A stretch of 64,000 nt of DNA from Typhlomys cinereus (taxonomy: Eukaryota; Chordata; Mammalia; Rodentia; Platacanthomyidae), in assembly GCA_023101885.1 (NCBI GenBank), contig JALPQD010000639.1, forward strand, positions 248,001 to 312,000. The letters run 5' to 3'. Positions within the stretch are counted from its first letter, which is position 1. Every line of letters starts with the position of its first letter. This document shows, one piece after another, positions 11,777-24,203 of the stretch. The notes beneath the pieces were generated by a model. It did not search any database. It was given only the letters and a program-made list of their open reading frames with translations, and was not told where the DNA came from. Made by a program: the position numbers and the translations under genes.

Positions 11777-12250
11777 TTTGTAATTATTATTATAATTTAA
11801 TTAATTTATTTACAAACAAACTAGGTTTGTGTCTTTACCCTGATCCTCTCTCCACCCACTTTTCTCTCCTCCCACCCTTCCCATCCACACACCCTTCCTC
11901 ACACCCTCCTGTCCCTTCATCCATCGTGTCTATTCCATCCTCCTTCCTTTCCTCTGCAAATGTAGATGGCAGGAACTCCTTTGGGGTGCCTGTATTGACA
12001 AGGAAGTCAGATTTCTATTGAACTTCATGTGGTTCTGCAGTGGGTAAAGTTGTAAGTGGGAGGTTCCTCTTCCTTTGTCCAGAACTTGCACCTTGGACAC
12101 CCTCTGAAAACATTTGTTTCTTCTAAGATCCCAGTTAGTCTTTGGGGAAAAGTTGATAAGTTATTTGCTATATAGATCTGGTGGTAGAAGTTCTCATCAC
12201 AGTGATCTTCTGGGTACAGCAGCCCTGTCTTGGTGTGTTGGTTAGAGAGT
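11777..12250 (-). mobile_element. Candidate old L1 3'-UTR-like fragment
   Basis: An AT-rich start is followed by a C/T-rich tract (11840-11965) and mixed sequence, the same layout as 310-629. It abuts plus-strand ORF2 homology at 12252 in the opposite orientation, so if L1-derived it is a separate insertion or an inversion. Confidence 0.35.
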
Positions 12251-12251
12251 A

Positions 12252-12735
12252 TCATAGGCCAATCTCTTTGATGAACACTGATGCAAAGATCCTCAACAAA
12301 ATTTTAGCAAACTGAATTCAAAACATCAAAAAGATCATTCACTATGGCCAGGTAGGATTTATTTCAGACATACAAGGTTGGTTCAACAAGTGCAACATAT
12401 AAACAAATGCATTATATAAACAAATGCAAGAAACAAAAACTTTTGACAAAATTCCAACATCCTTTTAGGATAAAAGCCCTGAAGACAATAGGAAAGACAG
12501 GAACTTATGTCAACATAATAAGATAGTCACATACAGCAAGGCTACAGCAAGAATCATTCTAAATGGTGAAAAAGATGAAGCATTCCCACCTCCTAACTAG
12601 AACCATAGACAAGAGAAATAAAAGGGATACAAATAGAAAAAAAAGAAGTCAAGGGGGCTGGAGAGGTGGCTCAGGGGTTAAGCCTCTGCCTTGAAGGCAG
12701 AAGGTCCTGAGTTTGGATCCTAGACCCCACGTATA

Positions 12736-12780
<45 letters not shown>

Positions 12781-13507
12781 ACAATTGAATAAATAAGAAA
12801 TAATAATTAAAAAATTTAAAAAAAGAAGTCAAGATATCCCTATTTGCAGATGACATGTTTATATACCTGACAGACCCTAAAAACTCTATCAGGAAACTCC
12901 TAGAACTAATACATAAGTTCATTAAGTGGCAAGTTACAAAATTAATGTTCAAAAATTAGTGGCTTTCTCATATACTCAGGTTGAAAAAAGTGAAAAAGTC
13001 CTAAGAGAAACAATTCCATTTACCATACTCTCTAAAAAAATGAGGTACCTTGGTATAAATCTAACTAAGGATATGAGAGACCTGTACAATGAAAACCCTA
13101 AATACAGAAATTTCAGAAGATACCAGAAGATGGAAAGACCTCCCATGCTCCTAGATCAGTAGAATTAGCATTATAAAAATAACCTTCCTACCAAAAGCAA
13201 TATACAGATTCAATGTAATACCAACCAAAATCTCCCAAACATAAGTTTATACACATACAGTCAACTGATTTTTTACATACGTATCCAGAAAAACCAATGG
13301 AAAAAGGACAGCATCTTCAAAAAATGGTGCTGGGAAAACTGGATATTTATACGCAAAGACAGAAACTGGACTCTTATCTGTCACCCTGCATGAAAAGCAA
13401 CTCCAAAAGGATCAAGGACCTTAATATTAGACTAGAGACTATAAAAACCCTTTGAAGAAAAAGTGGGGAATTCCATTGAACTGATTGGCTTAGGCCAATA
13501 TTTTTAA
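12252..13507 (+). pseudogene. Old L1 ORF2 fragment (RT to C-terminal region), internally deleted
   Basis: Translation on the plus strand shows L1 ORF2 landmarks in order: Arg-Pro-Ile-Ser-Leu near 12255, the stretch before the catalytic Phe-Ala-Asp-Asp (codons around 12840-12858), then Lys-Ile-Asn-Val-Gln and Tyr-Leu-Gly-Ile-Asn-Leu-Thr-Lys within 12926-13162. It ends near Leu-Ile-Gly-Leu-Gly. Many substitutions and frameshifts separate it from the younger L1s in the window, and a segment is missing around 13230-13290. A young SINE (12654-12817) interrupts it. No coding potential remains. Confidence 0.85.
12654..12817 (+). mobile_element. Short-form young SINE inserted in the old L1
   Basis: It has the family head with A- and B-box-like segments. 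From just after 'ccccacgta' it jumps directly to a CA block (12738-12774) and an A/T tail, skipping about 130 bp of body. A perfect 16-bp TSD ('aaaaaaagaagtcaag') lies at 12638-12653 and 12818-12833. The host sequence is the L1 ORF2 segment just upstream of the Phe-Ala-Asp-Asp codons. Confidence 0.92.
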
Positions 13508-13584
13508 ATGGTTCCCCTATTATTATTATTTTCAAGGCAGAAAATATTTTTATTTTTATTTTTATTATTTAATTTATTATTATT

Positions 13585-13690
13585 TTCCTGGGCTGGCCTT
13601 GAATTCATTGCACAGTGGAGGATGATTTTGAATATTACTGCCTTCAACTTTCAAATTCTGGAATTATGGGCATGCACTGCTGAACCAAAT
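13585..13690 (-). mobile_element. B1-like SINE fragment, minus strand
   Basis: The plus strand shows 'gggctggccttgaattcatt', 'ctgccttcaactttcaaatt' and 'ctggaattatgggcatgca', the reverse complement of the central B1 segment. It is heavily diverged. Confidence 0.65.
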
Positions 13691-14405
13691 AGTTTGACAA
13701 TGTTATTTCTAATCACATAGTTCTATTATCACTCCTGGAAGTATCATTGAATAATATGGCAGAAAGTAGCTTAAAGTTTCATATGATTTCCATGAACACA
13801 ATATCAAACAACTAGTAGCTTGCATCTCAAAAAGCTATGTATTTAGAAAACAATCTCAACTTTATTAAATTGTAAGGAAAAAAGTACAAAACGAGAACAT
13901 GCTTTAGTTTTTCCATGAAATACACATTAAAATAGTCTGATTTCTAAAATTTAGTTGCTTTAATTAGTCTTTTAGTCCTAGGAATGTAAATAAAATATTA
14001 CCATGTCCATGGCAAGGCCTTCTTAAGAAAAACATATGTTCTGAGCAGACAGTTCATTTCTCCAGGAAAAATGGTCAGTAATTTAGTGATTACAATAAGA
14101 AATAAGCACTAATACTATTCTCAAAATAACATTCATGTCAAATAAAAGTATTGTTTACACTATTAAGAGAAAGGTTTTATTAATATTACTGTATTTTATT
14201 ATAATATTCATTATTAAACCCATTGACTTATACATTACATTAGCATATAATTTGCTACATTATTTTAGTAACTATAGAAGATATAAAGTACTTAAATGTG
14301 AATTTAATTGATTCAAATAGGCAAACATTTTAGAATAAATGTCTTCCTTATTAAATTGCTTTAAATTCCTATTGCCTTACCATTTTGACCTTTTATTACA
14401 CCACT
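13691..14405. other. Unannotated very AT-rich stretch
   Basis: No gene or repeat family was recognised. Confidence 0.5.
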
Positions 14406-14409
14406 TTCT

Positions 14410-14840
14410 AGATTAGAAGCCAGACTCTGGCATTTACTAACAAAACTGGTGATGTCCATTACTGTCTTGGTTATTTTGCTCATTGTTTGACATACTGGAC
14501 AAGAAGCAACTTTTGGTTTAATGTGGCTCACTGTCTAAGGAGACACAGACTATCAAGGAGGGAAAGTGTGTTGGCTCCTGGCAGAGGGAATCTTTTGTCA
14601 TTGGTTAAATTGTAAATGGAGCCAGGGCAGCAGGGCAAGATAGATGCTGACAGTCTATCTCCATTTTCTTCTGTTATTCAGTCTGAAGCCCCAGTCCACT
14701 GTTACAGTACCACCCAAAATAAGGTTAAACCTTTTTTAGTTAAACCTCTCTGGAAATGCTGACAAAGACACATTCATAGCTATGTTTTTCTCTGTGATAC
14801 TAAATCCAGTGAAGATGGAAATGAAAGTTAACTGTCACAA
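14410..14840 (-). mobile_element. Candidate old rodent interspersed repeat
   Basis: 'tcttttgtcattggttaaatt', 'ttaaacctctctggaaatgc', 'gataCtaaatccag' and 'gaaagttaactgtcac' recall a common rodent repeat ending. I could not assign a family, and the orientation is uncertain. Confidence 0.35.
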
Positions 14841-14844
14841 CTAT

Positions 14845-16527
14845 CCAACATCACTGGAATAGGTGAATAGGTGTCCTCCTGAAGTATGAGGATGATCTCA
14901 GAAGGTTTTTTTTTGCATGACAATTAAGTGAAATATTGAATGTGCTGGACATCCAACAAAGTTTTTGTGCGTATTGCTTTGTTCATAATGCATTTTGATA
15001 TCACATTAGATGGAATCAATGCCTTTATTCTCAGTAGATCTTTTCCTCAGTCATTTGAGGCAAGATGAAGTGGAAGTGTGCTACCAGGGTAGCATGGTCC
15101 TGACTTTTTTACTCGTTACTCTGAGCCTATAGTAAGATCTCCATTCTGCCCTTGCTAGTTTCATCAATCATTACTGATAAATGTTTTTTGACTTTTCTAA
15201 AAGTGAGAAACCTAGCTTCTTTACTGCTCTATCACAAACCAGCCACTTCTTCATGGGCTTAAGTTGTCTAAATTGAAACACCGTACTTGTTTCCTCTGAC
15301 AGTTCTGATTTGGGATGTAAAAAAATGCATGATCTTACATATTTCTTTATTTTTGAGACTGATTAGACTGATAACTCATGGTAGCTGGGTAGTTTCCTTC
15401 TCTGTTGTATTAATACAACTGAACTTTGAAAAGGAATGTTATCATAATTCTTTTACATTGATATCTTGAGACTCAAAAGTGAACATTCTCCAATCTATTC
15501 ATAGCTCATCTTGCAGGTAATCTGTCTGTAATATTTTCTTCATATGACACAGCAGTTGGATCCATAGAGTACAGTACAGGCTTTCCTCATTTACAGACCT
15601 TTTCTCGTTCCAACACTAAACATGTGACAGTTAGATTTACCTTTGCAGTCCAGGTCCTTCTTCAATCTTTTAGTAAGAGGTGAATTCCTCATGCATATTT
15701 ATTATTATTTTCAGAGAATAGGAATATTTTTTCTCAATATCTAGATTACAATGGTGAATGAATGCATTCTCTCCTGAGCTAGGAAGGAACAAAAGACATA
15801 AGGAGCCAATCCATAAAGCATAAGAACAAAAAAAAATTATCAGAATGATGACCTGATAGTCTCTACCTATGCTTTCATTTTCCCCTGGTTAAGAAGAGAA
15901 TTAATAATAACTGTTGCTCTTAGACATAACAAGGCAATAAATGTTAGTTATCATTTTGAGCTTCCACACTGGAATTACATTAGATTCTTTCAGTTAACAC
16001 AGGAAGATATAAACAGTGTTTTAGGAGATTTCCATCTAAAATGAATGAAAAAGAATAGAACAGGATGTGGAAAGGAAATTAATGTTGATTTAACATCTAC
16101 TGTTTTTAGACAGCTGTTCCATTCAGGCACTGAATTACAACTATATCCAAATATCCTCATTGAAAACATTATTTACAGTATTTTAACCTTCCTTTTCTAT
16201 ATGCGGAAACTGAAGTTAGATATAATCCCTGTTCATATATTCAATCAGTCAAGTAATTATTTCTAAATTACTATAAGATATAGCAAAATGAGATTGAGAG
16301 CTTACATTGCTTCTAGATAGCATCAATTTTTAAGAGCTCATTTCAGAAAAATTAGGTATAGTCTAACTAAATGGGTAATTGTTTTATGCATATTGTTATC
16401 AAATACAAATTTTCAATGTAAGCAAATTGATAGTTAATAGCATGATCAATAGTTGTTCAAAGGAAATCATATAAAAACACAAAAGAAGAAAGAAAAATAT
16501 ATACACTATCCCTTCGAATACAAGTGT
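14845..16527. other. Unannotated stretch, no gene seen
   Basis: AT-rich with a few short frames (15287-15469 and 16045-16266 plus) and no recognisable domain or repeat. Confidence 0.5.
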
Positions 16528-16812
16528 TTTGGGGATAGAGTGATGGCTCAGGGGTTAAGACTGCCTCACAAGCAGAAGGTTCTGAGTTCAGAACCCAGGT
16601 CCCACATAAAAATGCCAGGTGGAAAAGGTGGTGCCCTGAATTTCCGGTCCTGGTGGGCAGAGCTTGGGAAATCCCAGAATGAAGCAAAAAGGAGGTAGAA
16701 GCAATCCAGAATGATTCCCAAAGTTAACCTTGATCCTTCACAGGGACACACAGTACCCTTTGATACACACACACACACACACACACACACACTACACACA
16801 CACACACAAAGA
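16528..16812 (+). mobile_element. Older full-length copy of the tRNA-headed SINE
   Basis: The complete order is present: head ('gagtgatggctcaggggtta'), 'ggtcccacataaaaatgcca', 'tccggtcctggtgggcagag', 'gggaaatcccagaa' and 'ggaggtagaagcaatcc'. It has an extra segment ('ccttgatccttcacaggg') before the CA block at 16767-16808. That extra segment is missing from the young copies and also occurs in the old copies at 27869 and 47388, so it marks an older subfamily. Confidence 0.85.
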
Positions 16813-17465
16813 AATGATGAATAATAAAAGATATGCATTTTAATATGCATGTCAAACCTTTCATCCCAAAGTCTCAAGGTGTTCATATTATGCTAACCAT
16901 AATATTGCCACAATATATCCTACAAACTCATGAAGCTTGAAATCTGTATTGCTATTCAAAGATTTTCTTTGTTCTGGTAGAATTTAACTTTACAAGTATA
17001 GCACTTTTTATTTTTCAGGAGAAAAATCATCTTCTTTCATTTCAGTTCTAAGCATTTTTTCTCTTACCATCTTTGTCATCTTCAGCTTTAACAGCCTTGG
17101 AATCATGTAGCCAAAAGACTAGATGTCAATGCCAATTTAATGGGACATTTAGTAAATATGATGTATTAGCTTCTTTGAGTCAACTCTCAAAGCTGTGGTT
17201 ACATGTCAGCTCTTGAAGGTTGCTTACACTGGGCTGAAAGCTGAAGATGTGATTCAAGTGGTTTCTTCCTATATTTCCACTGAGAAAGCAGTTTCCTGGC
17301 TTCAGTGCCCTCCTGGCAGAAAATGTTCGACCCTAAAAGGAGAAGTTTGGCACAGGATTTTTAATGTTTTAACATGTTATCCATATTCATTACTTTATCA
17401 TACCCTATCCAAACCCTCACTGACACTGTGGAGAGAGCCAGGGTTTCTTAATTTCACAGTTCTTA
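16813..17465. other. Unannotated stretch
   Basis: AT-rich, with no recognisable gene. One plus-strand frame of 92 codons (17195-17473) has no domain and runs into the MIR that follows. Confidence 0.45.
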
Positions 17466-17469
17466 GAAG

Positions 17470-17575
17470 TTAGGAATCTGAGGTTGTAATACTGGCTCTT
17501 GCTTTTCTCAACTGCGTGGCCTTGGTCAAGGCATGGAATCACTGAGCCTCACAGTTTCTTTTTCTGCTATTTGAG
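17470..17575 (+). mobile_element. MIR SINE, plus strand
   Basis: Core MIR landmarks appear in order: 'gaggttgtaatactggctct', 'caactgcgtggccttggtca', 'gaatcactgagcctcacagt' and 'tctttttctgct'. Confidence 0.75.
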
Positions 17576-17699
17576 TTTGAATACATCTACCCTTCAAATA
17601 AAAGCAAATAAAATCTGATCATGTTTACACTAGGACTTTGCAACGTTTAAGGCACATGCTGCTGCTGCGAAGATTTTATTTTGAAACCTAGGAATGAAT

Positions 17700-17791
17700 A
17701 TTAATGGTTATTTCTGAGTAGGATACAGTTTAGTGGTAAAGTGCTTGCCTAGATATGCAAATTCTCCCAAAAGATATACTACAACAATAAC

Positions 17792-17842
<51 letters not shown>
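17700..17842 (+). mobile_element. ID-like SINE fragment with long (CA)n
   Basis: 'acagtttagtggtaaagtgc' and 'ttgcctagatatgcaaattc' look like a decayed ID/tRNA head. An A-rich linker and about 24 CA units (17794-17842) follow. Confidence 0.5.
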
Positions 17843-17845
<3 letters not shown>

Positions 17846-17859
17846 ACTACTTGGGATCC

Positions 17860-18894
17860 AAATTATATCTTGAATTCATTTTTCCTAAACACTTTGGTAA
17901 TTGAGTCGAAATAAATGCACCATGCTTCCTAATAAGAAGAAATGGTAGGATTACATGGTTTAGTAAACTTCATTGGCCCTAAGAATCGTCATAAGTGAAT
18001 GAATCCAATGAGTGAGCTGGGTACAAAAGGTTTCAAAAAAACAATCTTGTCACTCCCTAGCTATACTTTACCTTAAAATATTTCAGCCTGAGTTGCTGCA
18101 CTCTTCCCCTCCAGGACAATCTGACCCATCTAAAGGTTCCTCACCCCTCTCCCCAACACTTGGCCTTTCCAGACTGAACTTCAGAAAGCGGCTGTACTTC
18201 TTCATCTTGAGATGACCAAAGCGATGGAAGCCAGAACTCCGCGGTGGCACGACCATCACTCATCACCTCAGCTGTGTGGCGCAGTCTCTTTCTTTGCCAG
18301 GATTCCTGCTTCCCGCTCAGGGCACTAGAGAAAGTTTCTGTGGGACTGAAAGACAGCAAAGCGAGAGCTGCGTGCAGACGTGAGAATCCTGTGCTATACA
18401 CTGAAGAAAAAAACCCCGCGAAGCAGGCTCTGCCATATGCAGTCCTGTCACATTTGAACAGGTCATTCATGCTTTCCTCCCAGCATTGCAGTGGGCTTCA
18501 GCCATAGCTTCCTTTGCCAGAATTCACAAATACATTGTTCTTTCACCTTCAACTCTATGATGAAGACCATTTGCCGATTCCCCAGTTAATTTTTGTGAAA
18601 CTATTACTTATTTAGAGTTTTATGGTTTATAGAATTGTTCAAAATTTAATTTGCTTTGAAGAGTAACCCAATAAGCTACCTACAGAATGCATAATTTTTG
18701 CTATTGCAGCCATTGTATTATAATTTATTTCCCGCCTCCTTTTGCAAATGTCTGAAGCAGCTATAGTTTCTAAACCACATTTGGAGTCTTTGAGATTCAG
18801 AAAGGTTAATTAGAAAAGGAAGAAATAGTAGTAAACTCACCTGAGTGAGTCTGGGTTTAAAATGCACATTCTAACTTTTCCCGGTCATGAGACC
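17860..18894. other. Single-copy stretch with a local CpG-bearing patch
   Basis: No repeat family was recognised. Between about 18180 and 18430 there are roughly a dozen CpG dinucleotides, including two CGCG sites, in a window where non-repeat DNA is otherwise CpG-poor. Overlapping open frames exist on both strands (18244-18507 plus, 18141-18470 minus), but neither has a recognisable domain, and I cannot define an exon. Confidence 0.4.
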
Positions 18895-18909
18895 ATTTTT
18901 TCTCTTTTT

Positions 18910-19200
18910 GTTTTGTTTATTTACTCAATTGTGCGTGTGCGCGCGTATGTATGTGTGTGTGTGCATGTATATGCGTGTGTGCGTGTGTAGAACCACGGGC
19001 GAATTCAGGAACCACCATGGAAGCCTCCACCTCCTTCTTGTTTACTCTGCCCGGGATTCACAGGCTCCGCCCTACCAGGACCAGAAACGCAGGCCGTCCC
19101 CGCTTCCGCCCGGCGTCTATACGTGGGGTCTAGGATCCGAACTCAGGACCTTCCGCCTGCAAGGCAGAGGCTTAACCCCTGAGCCACCTCTCCATCCCCC
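18910..19200 (-). mobile_element. Near-full-length young tRNA-headed SINE, minus strand
   Basis: The reverse complement carries head, body, CA/CG-rich block and A/T tail like 35440-35752. A TSD of 15 bp with one mismatch flanks it: 'attttttctcttttt' at 18895-18909 and 'atttcttctcttttt' at 19201-19215. A 166-codon frame running through it is not a gene. Confidence 0.9.
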
Positions 19201-19215
19201 ATTTCTTCTCTTTTT

Positions 19216-20050
19216 AATGGTTCTACTTCTTTATCATATAGCCAGTAGTCTGGTTGCTAAACCCTATCTTTTCAAAATTGCAGGTCTTTTACTTGTTCTT
19301 TATTTTCCCAGTTCTACAAAAATACAATTTAATCTTCAGATGAAAGGAGGAGTTCATCAGTGTTTGATATTGAAGGAACAAATGTAGCCAACTTAAGCAT
19401 TTTCCCATAAAATAATTAAGTACTAAGGTTATATTGGGATCTAAGCTTCTTTCTAGCAGATCTTGAGACGGCTCTCTCTATCACTCATTGTTTTCTTGAA
19501 AGAACTTCAGTTCCCAGAATATCAGTTGCAGTGCTGTTCAACTCTAAGCAAAAAATTTAATTCAAAGGCCAAATGCAAATATGTTTGCATTTCCTGAGTC
19601 CTTGCTCCTCCACATTTATTACTATGATCATTTCTGGTCACATGTAATTTGATCTCATGTTTTAAATCCTTATTCAATGACTTACCCACTGATGGGTCAT
19701 CCATACCTCAGTAGGGGCTCAGGTAATTGCCAGTGCAGAAGTTACAGGTACAATCCAGTTGGTCACACATGAAAAAAGACATGAAAGTCACAGGGAGACT
19801 CGCCGGAAAGGAGAACACATGAAGTGGGACAAGAGGGAGGATGGGAATGAATACTTAGGAGTAAAAACACATGGATTCATTGTATGGATGTATGAAAATA
19901 TCAAAGAATAAAATTCTGTTAAAGAATTTTATTTACTATATCCTAGAAAAGTAGTGCAAATGATTCAAGACATGAAAATCAGTTAAAGAAATAGAGTGAT
20001 AATCAAGAAAATATATTGTCTGTCACAATAGTGAGAGTTAGTAAGGTATC
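19216..20050. other. Mostly unannotated; probable short L1 3' end at 19790-19935
   Basis: Around 19790-19935 the sequence 'gggacaagagggaggatggg' followed by 'atcaaagaataaaat' resembles the tail of an older rodent L1 3' UTR on the plus strand. The rest shows no recognisable feature. Confidence 0.4.
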
Positions 20051-20054
20051 AGAA

Positions 20055-20340
20055 AGATGAAAGGGTGAGGGAGATATCATCAGTAAAGTGACTGTCTTCC
20101 AAGCATGAGTTAGATACTCGAAACCATATGAAGAAGTCAGATGTGGCGGTGCAAAGCTGCAAACCTGTGTTAGGGAGACAGAGGCCCCCAGGATCTAGCT
20201 GGATAGTAAATCTAATTTCTTTGGAACAATCCAGGTCCAAACACCTAAGTAACTACACCCAAGGTTGTCTTCTGACGTCCACACAAATGCACACACATGT
20301 GTGTACATGCTCCTACACATACCTAAAGCATGACTGAACA
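20055..20340 (+). mobile_element. Old composite rodent SINE
   Basis: It has the same layout as 2365-2690: a degraded tRNA-like head ('agtaaagtgactgtcttcca'), a middle with 'gcaaacctgtgttagggaga' and 'atccaggtcc', then 'ggttgtcttctgacgtccac' and a CA-rich tail. Confidence 0.55.
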
Positions 20341-23300
20341 TTTTAGAAATTTCACCCAATGTAAAGCTTTAAAAATAACAAAAGTAATGAGATAATGAGT
20401 TTAAGTAAATTGTAAATTTTGTTATTAATAATGAGAGTATTACAATTTTCATTTTCTTAAAATGCAACTTACCAATTAATTACTTAATTTCTATAATTTC
20501 CATCCTCTAAGCTTGCTATCAATGATAATTCTTAGAAACTATTGAAGCATTTTATTATACCTTTCAAATATGAAAGGAGTCTAAAGCAAAGAAGTCCATG
20601 TTTCCCCAAAGGGAAACAACTGAAAATGACTTTTGAACCCTTTGGAAAGACACAGTTTCCTTTGCTGTTTCATGCAGAAAATTAAATGTCTAATTATCTT
20701 GTTTTCAGCTCATCCTTCACACATGTGCAGTCAACTGTATGCTATTCTATCCTCATGGATTTTAGGAAGAGGAAAAGAATAAAGTGTACAGAATTTCCTG
20801 ATGTAGTAAATCACATCATGACAAATCTAAGTCACTGTCACCTATTGTCCTCGATTTTGATATTTTTTCCTATCTTTCTCTGTGTGTCCCTCAACACCTA
20901 TCACACTTCCCCACACCTGCTAAGGTCTTGCCTTTGGACAAACAGTGTAAAACTTCAAACAAAGACCCAAACTGCAGACTCATGAACATTTCTCTGTATA
21001 TTATGAACTAATGCACTGATAATTTTAATGTATGTAGGGTTTTTTTCTAACTTCTTTAAGGGACAGATATATTATTGCTAAGTAAATGTTATTCTAATAA
21101 AGGAAATCACTTAGGAAAAGCACATTATAAAGAGATTATATCATTACAAAGAAAATTATGTAGAAGTCAAATCTCCTGAAGTGTCACAGTTTATGGTCCT
21201 GGTACGATGAAAGAAGATAAGATGATCTTCATCCGAGTTCTCGCTTAGCATTTCTTTTCTTATTACTATTTGTATCTGTATGTAGGAAAATTCAAAGCTA
21301 GAAAATAAGAGACTAGATGAGAAAATAAAGTTTTGAAATTGTTGAATTATATGACCATAAATCACAGAGAATCAAACCAGACAACTAAAATCAATCATTT
21401 TATATTTTTAAATTTTGAAAACTTTGCTTTATTTTAAATATTTAATAATTCTTCATTATTTATAGTTATAAAAATCATTTTCTCTCTTCAACAAAGAGTG
21501 ACTCTACAGTTAACAAAATTTTGAATGAGGAAAGCACCAGCCCTTTCTTAAATTTTTATTCATTGGACAATAATATTGGTGTAAAACATAAGATATCAAT
21601 TTTGTTCTTAAAACAAACTTTTTTCACATCACCAGTCTTCTTATCCTGCATTAGTCAAGAACAGTTTGACAAATCAAAGATTAATCATTTGATGGTGAAG
21701 GTCAAGCTCAAGCACCTGAGAACTTCACTGCTATCCAGTTTGTGCATCTTGTGTGCAAATCAGTCTCCTTTCCAACCTTCACCAGAAGATAAATGTCTTG
21801 TTTGATGCATACATCGACTTCAGTACATCCACCCAACTCAGCACCTATAGATGCTTAGAAGATGCCATGCAAGAAGAGACTGAAGTCTTACATCTTGTTG
21901 ATGATGTTAGTTTCATCTTCCAAATTGAAAAACTCCTACGGACTTTTTAATGTAAATGAAGCAAAATATAGTTTAGGTTGATTTCAAGCTGTTTCCTATG
22001 GCAAAAAGAGTTCTGTTTAGCTTGTTTGCTGCCGCAAATTTGAAGTTGTTCCAGAATTTCTTGCTTTTGAACAGCACTCCTATTTAGTGCCATCTGATAT
22101 AGGAACTGGTTTTGAAGTAAAGGCAATAATTTTTACACCCATATCACTGTGTACATCTGTACACATGTATGTATCTATTATATATGGTTATTATCCACAT
22201 GCTAATTACATATAACATTGATCAATCTAACATCTTTGTTCAAATTATTGAATGCAAAAAGTCAGTTATAGAAAAGAGTTTGTTGGGAAAACTTGAGTTC
22301 ACAGACATGCAAAATTACTTTAAATCTGACATCAATGCAAGCTGTATTCCTAAAATGCCTATCATTGATAAAAAGTATAAGTAAAAATAAAAATATAAAA
22401 TAACTTAAGGAAATATTAAACATATGATTCAAATGACTGAGAAATACACAATAAATGATTAAACACAAAGGGTTTGGAGCATATTACAAGAAAATCACTC
22501 AAATGCTTCTTCCATAAGACAATGACAGAGGACAGAAACACTACGTTATAATCAGTACTGAAGACAAATAGAAGTTGATTTCCAATTAGCTGTATGTAAA
22601 ATCTGCTGGACAGGAAAAATCAGAGTATGTACATAAAGGGATGCAATTTTATCATTGGTATTTTTCAAAAGGGACAAGTCCATTGGGAAATGATACGTAA
22701 CTTTTCAGGAGTAATATGACTCCACTTGAAGGTATCATTACTAGAATCAAATCTGACTGCTCACAGTTCAAAAGTGTATTTTATTAAGTGTGTCACAAAA
22801 CTTAAAAAGCAAAAGTAGCATGCAAAATAAACATAATGGTAACTTAAGGATCATGTGTGAGATATTGATTATAATCAATGTAAATTCAGAAATGTGAGCT
22901 TCCTTCACAACTAAGCTAAGGGAAAAATCCAACTCATGCCCTTTAAAATACTTGCTTGAACTGGTGGCATTAAGCATTTAAAAAAGATTTTCTTTAGGCT
23001 CAACATGTTAATGACAGAAGCAGTATATCTTTCATTCATCTAATAATCAACCCCATTGCCCAATATCAACACAAGCTCTAGCTTGTTTGTTGCACAAAAC
23101 AAGCTCTAGCTAAGTTTGATGTTCCTTAACATTGTGAAATTTGGGGCATTTCCTAGAGAAAGCATTGATTAGTATTATATAATTAAATGTACCAAATTTT
23201 CTGCTTAGCAACAAATTTGTGTCAGGAAAAAATTGTACTCAGCTCGAGTTGCTCTGATGAATACCATAGAAGTTCTTGGAAACTTAGAATATCTTTGAGC

Positions 23301-24188
23301 CAGTTAAGGTTGCTGATTTACAAGGGACAGAAAAACAATATGCTAATTTTTGTAAACAACTATTTTTGGATAAGCAGTCTGGAATACTATGAAGGGACAA
23401 GAAAGAGAGAGCACATTCCCATCATTTAAAAAAAAAAGCTTCACCCCTGTGTTTTTGTTGAATGGGGGGTCTCTAGAAATTTTTCTTCATGATCACAGCT
23501 GATATTTGCAAAATGTTTACTTGGATGTAAAGTGCTCTTGCCTCGTTAATTTCTGGGACATTCAAAGCTTTCTGTTTCCAAGGCAGTGTTTTTCCCCACT
23601 TAAAAATATTTTTGGTGACCTACTTCAATGGGACTCTTTGCAGGGGGGGAGGAACTTGTAATTCTCTTTTCACAAACATCCACTAGTTTAGAAATCTTGC
23701 TGAAATCATCCATGTTCTATGGCCCTTCTATTTCTGCCCATATTGTCAATGAGAAGGAATTTATTTCCTTAAAATACATATCATTTAATTTCTGGACCAT
23801 TCTAATTTGCTTGGAATTCCTCCTTCTATGTTGTGTTTTCAAATCTGCCTTTTTAAAAGAGTTCGGCTCTTAAGTCTTAGTTCTGACATTAAATATCAAA
23901 AAGTCTATTTTCTCTCCTGTTGCAACAAGTCTCTCAGTATTAAAGACAATCACGGCAATGTGCTTTTCTGCTTATCATTCTTCCCCTTTAGCATGCATCC
24001 CTTTAAGTGCTTGTGACATTTCTTCTTTGTGACTATTTTTGTTCCTAAGGAAAATGTGTGTTTCTGAAGAGCTTATTTTCTATGTGACTAACAGAGTTTC
24101 CTTGGATCCAAAAAATTTTCAGGTTGTTTTGGTGACCTATGTTCCAGCCTGTCCTGAAAACTTGAACAAAAAAAATCAATGGTAAAAT
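20341..24188. other. Long unannotated AT-rich block
   Basis: About 3.8 kb without a repeat family or gene that I can recognise. Several frames of 60-99 codons occur, consistent with chance in AT-rich DNA. A small palindromic direct repeat ('caagctctagcttg', then 'caagctctagct') lies at about 23072-23108. Confidence 0.5.
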
Positions 24189-24203
24189 AAGAAATGAGCC
24201 ATA

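Noticed and set aside
18887..19387. 166-codon open frame as a host gene
   Set aside because: Its sequence lies almost wholly inside a minus-strand SINE and its CA block.
21500..22000. Processed pseudogene suggested by overlapping frames
   Set aside because: No recognisable protein family, no A tail and no flanking direct repeat.
20341..24188. Endogenous retrovirus or host exon in the long unannotated block
   Set aside because: No paired LTRs, primer-binding site, gag/pol motif or splice-supported frame was seen; short frames fit chance in AT-rich DNA.
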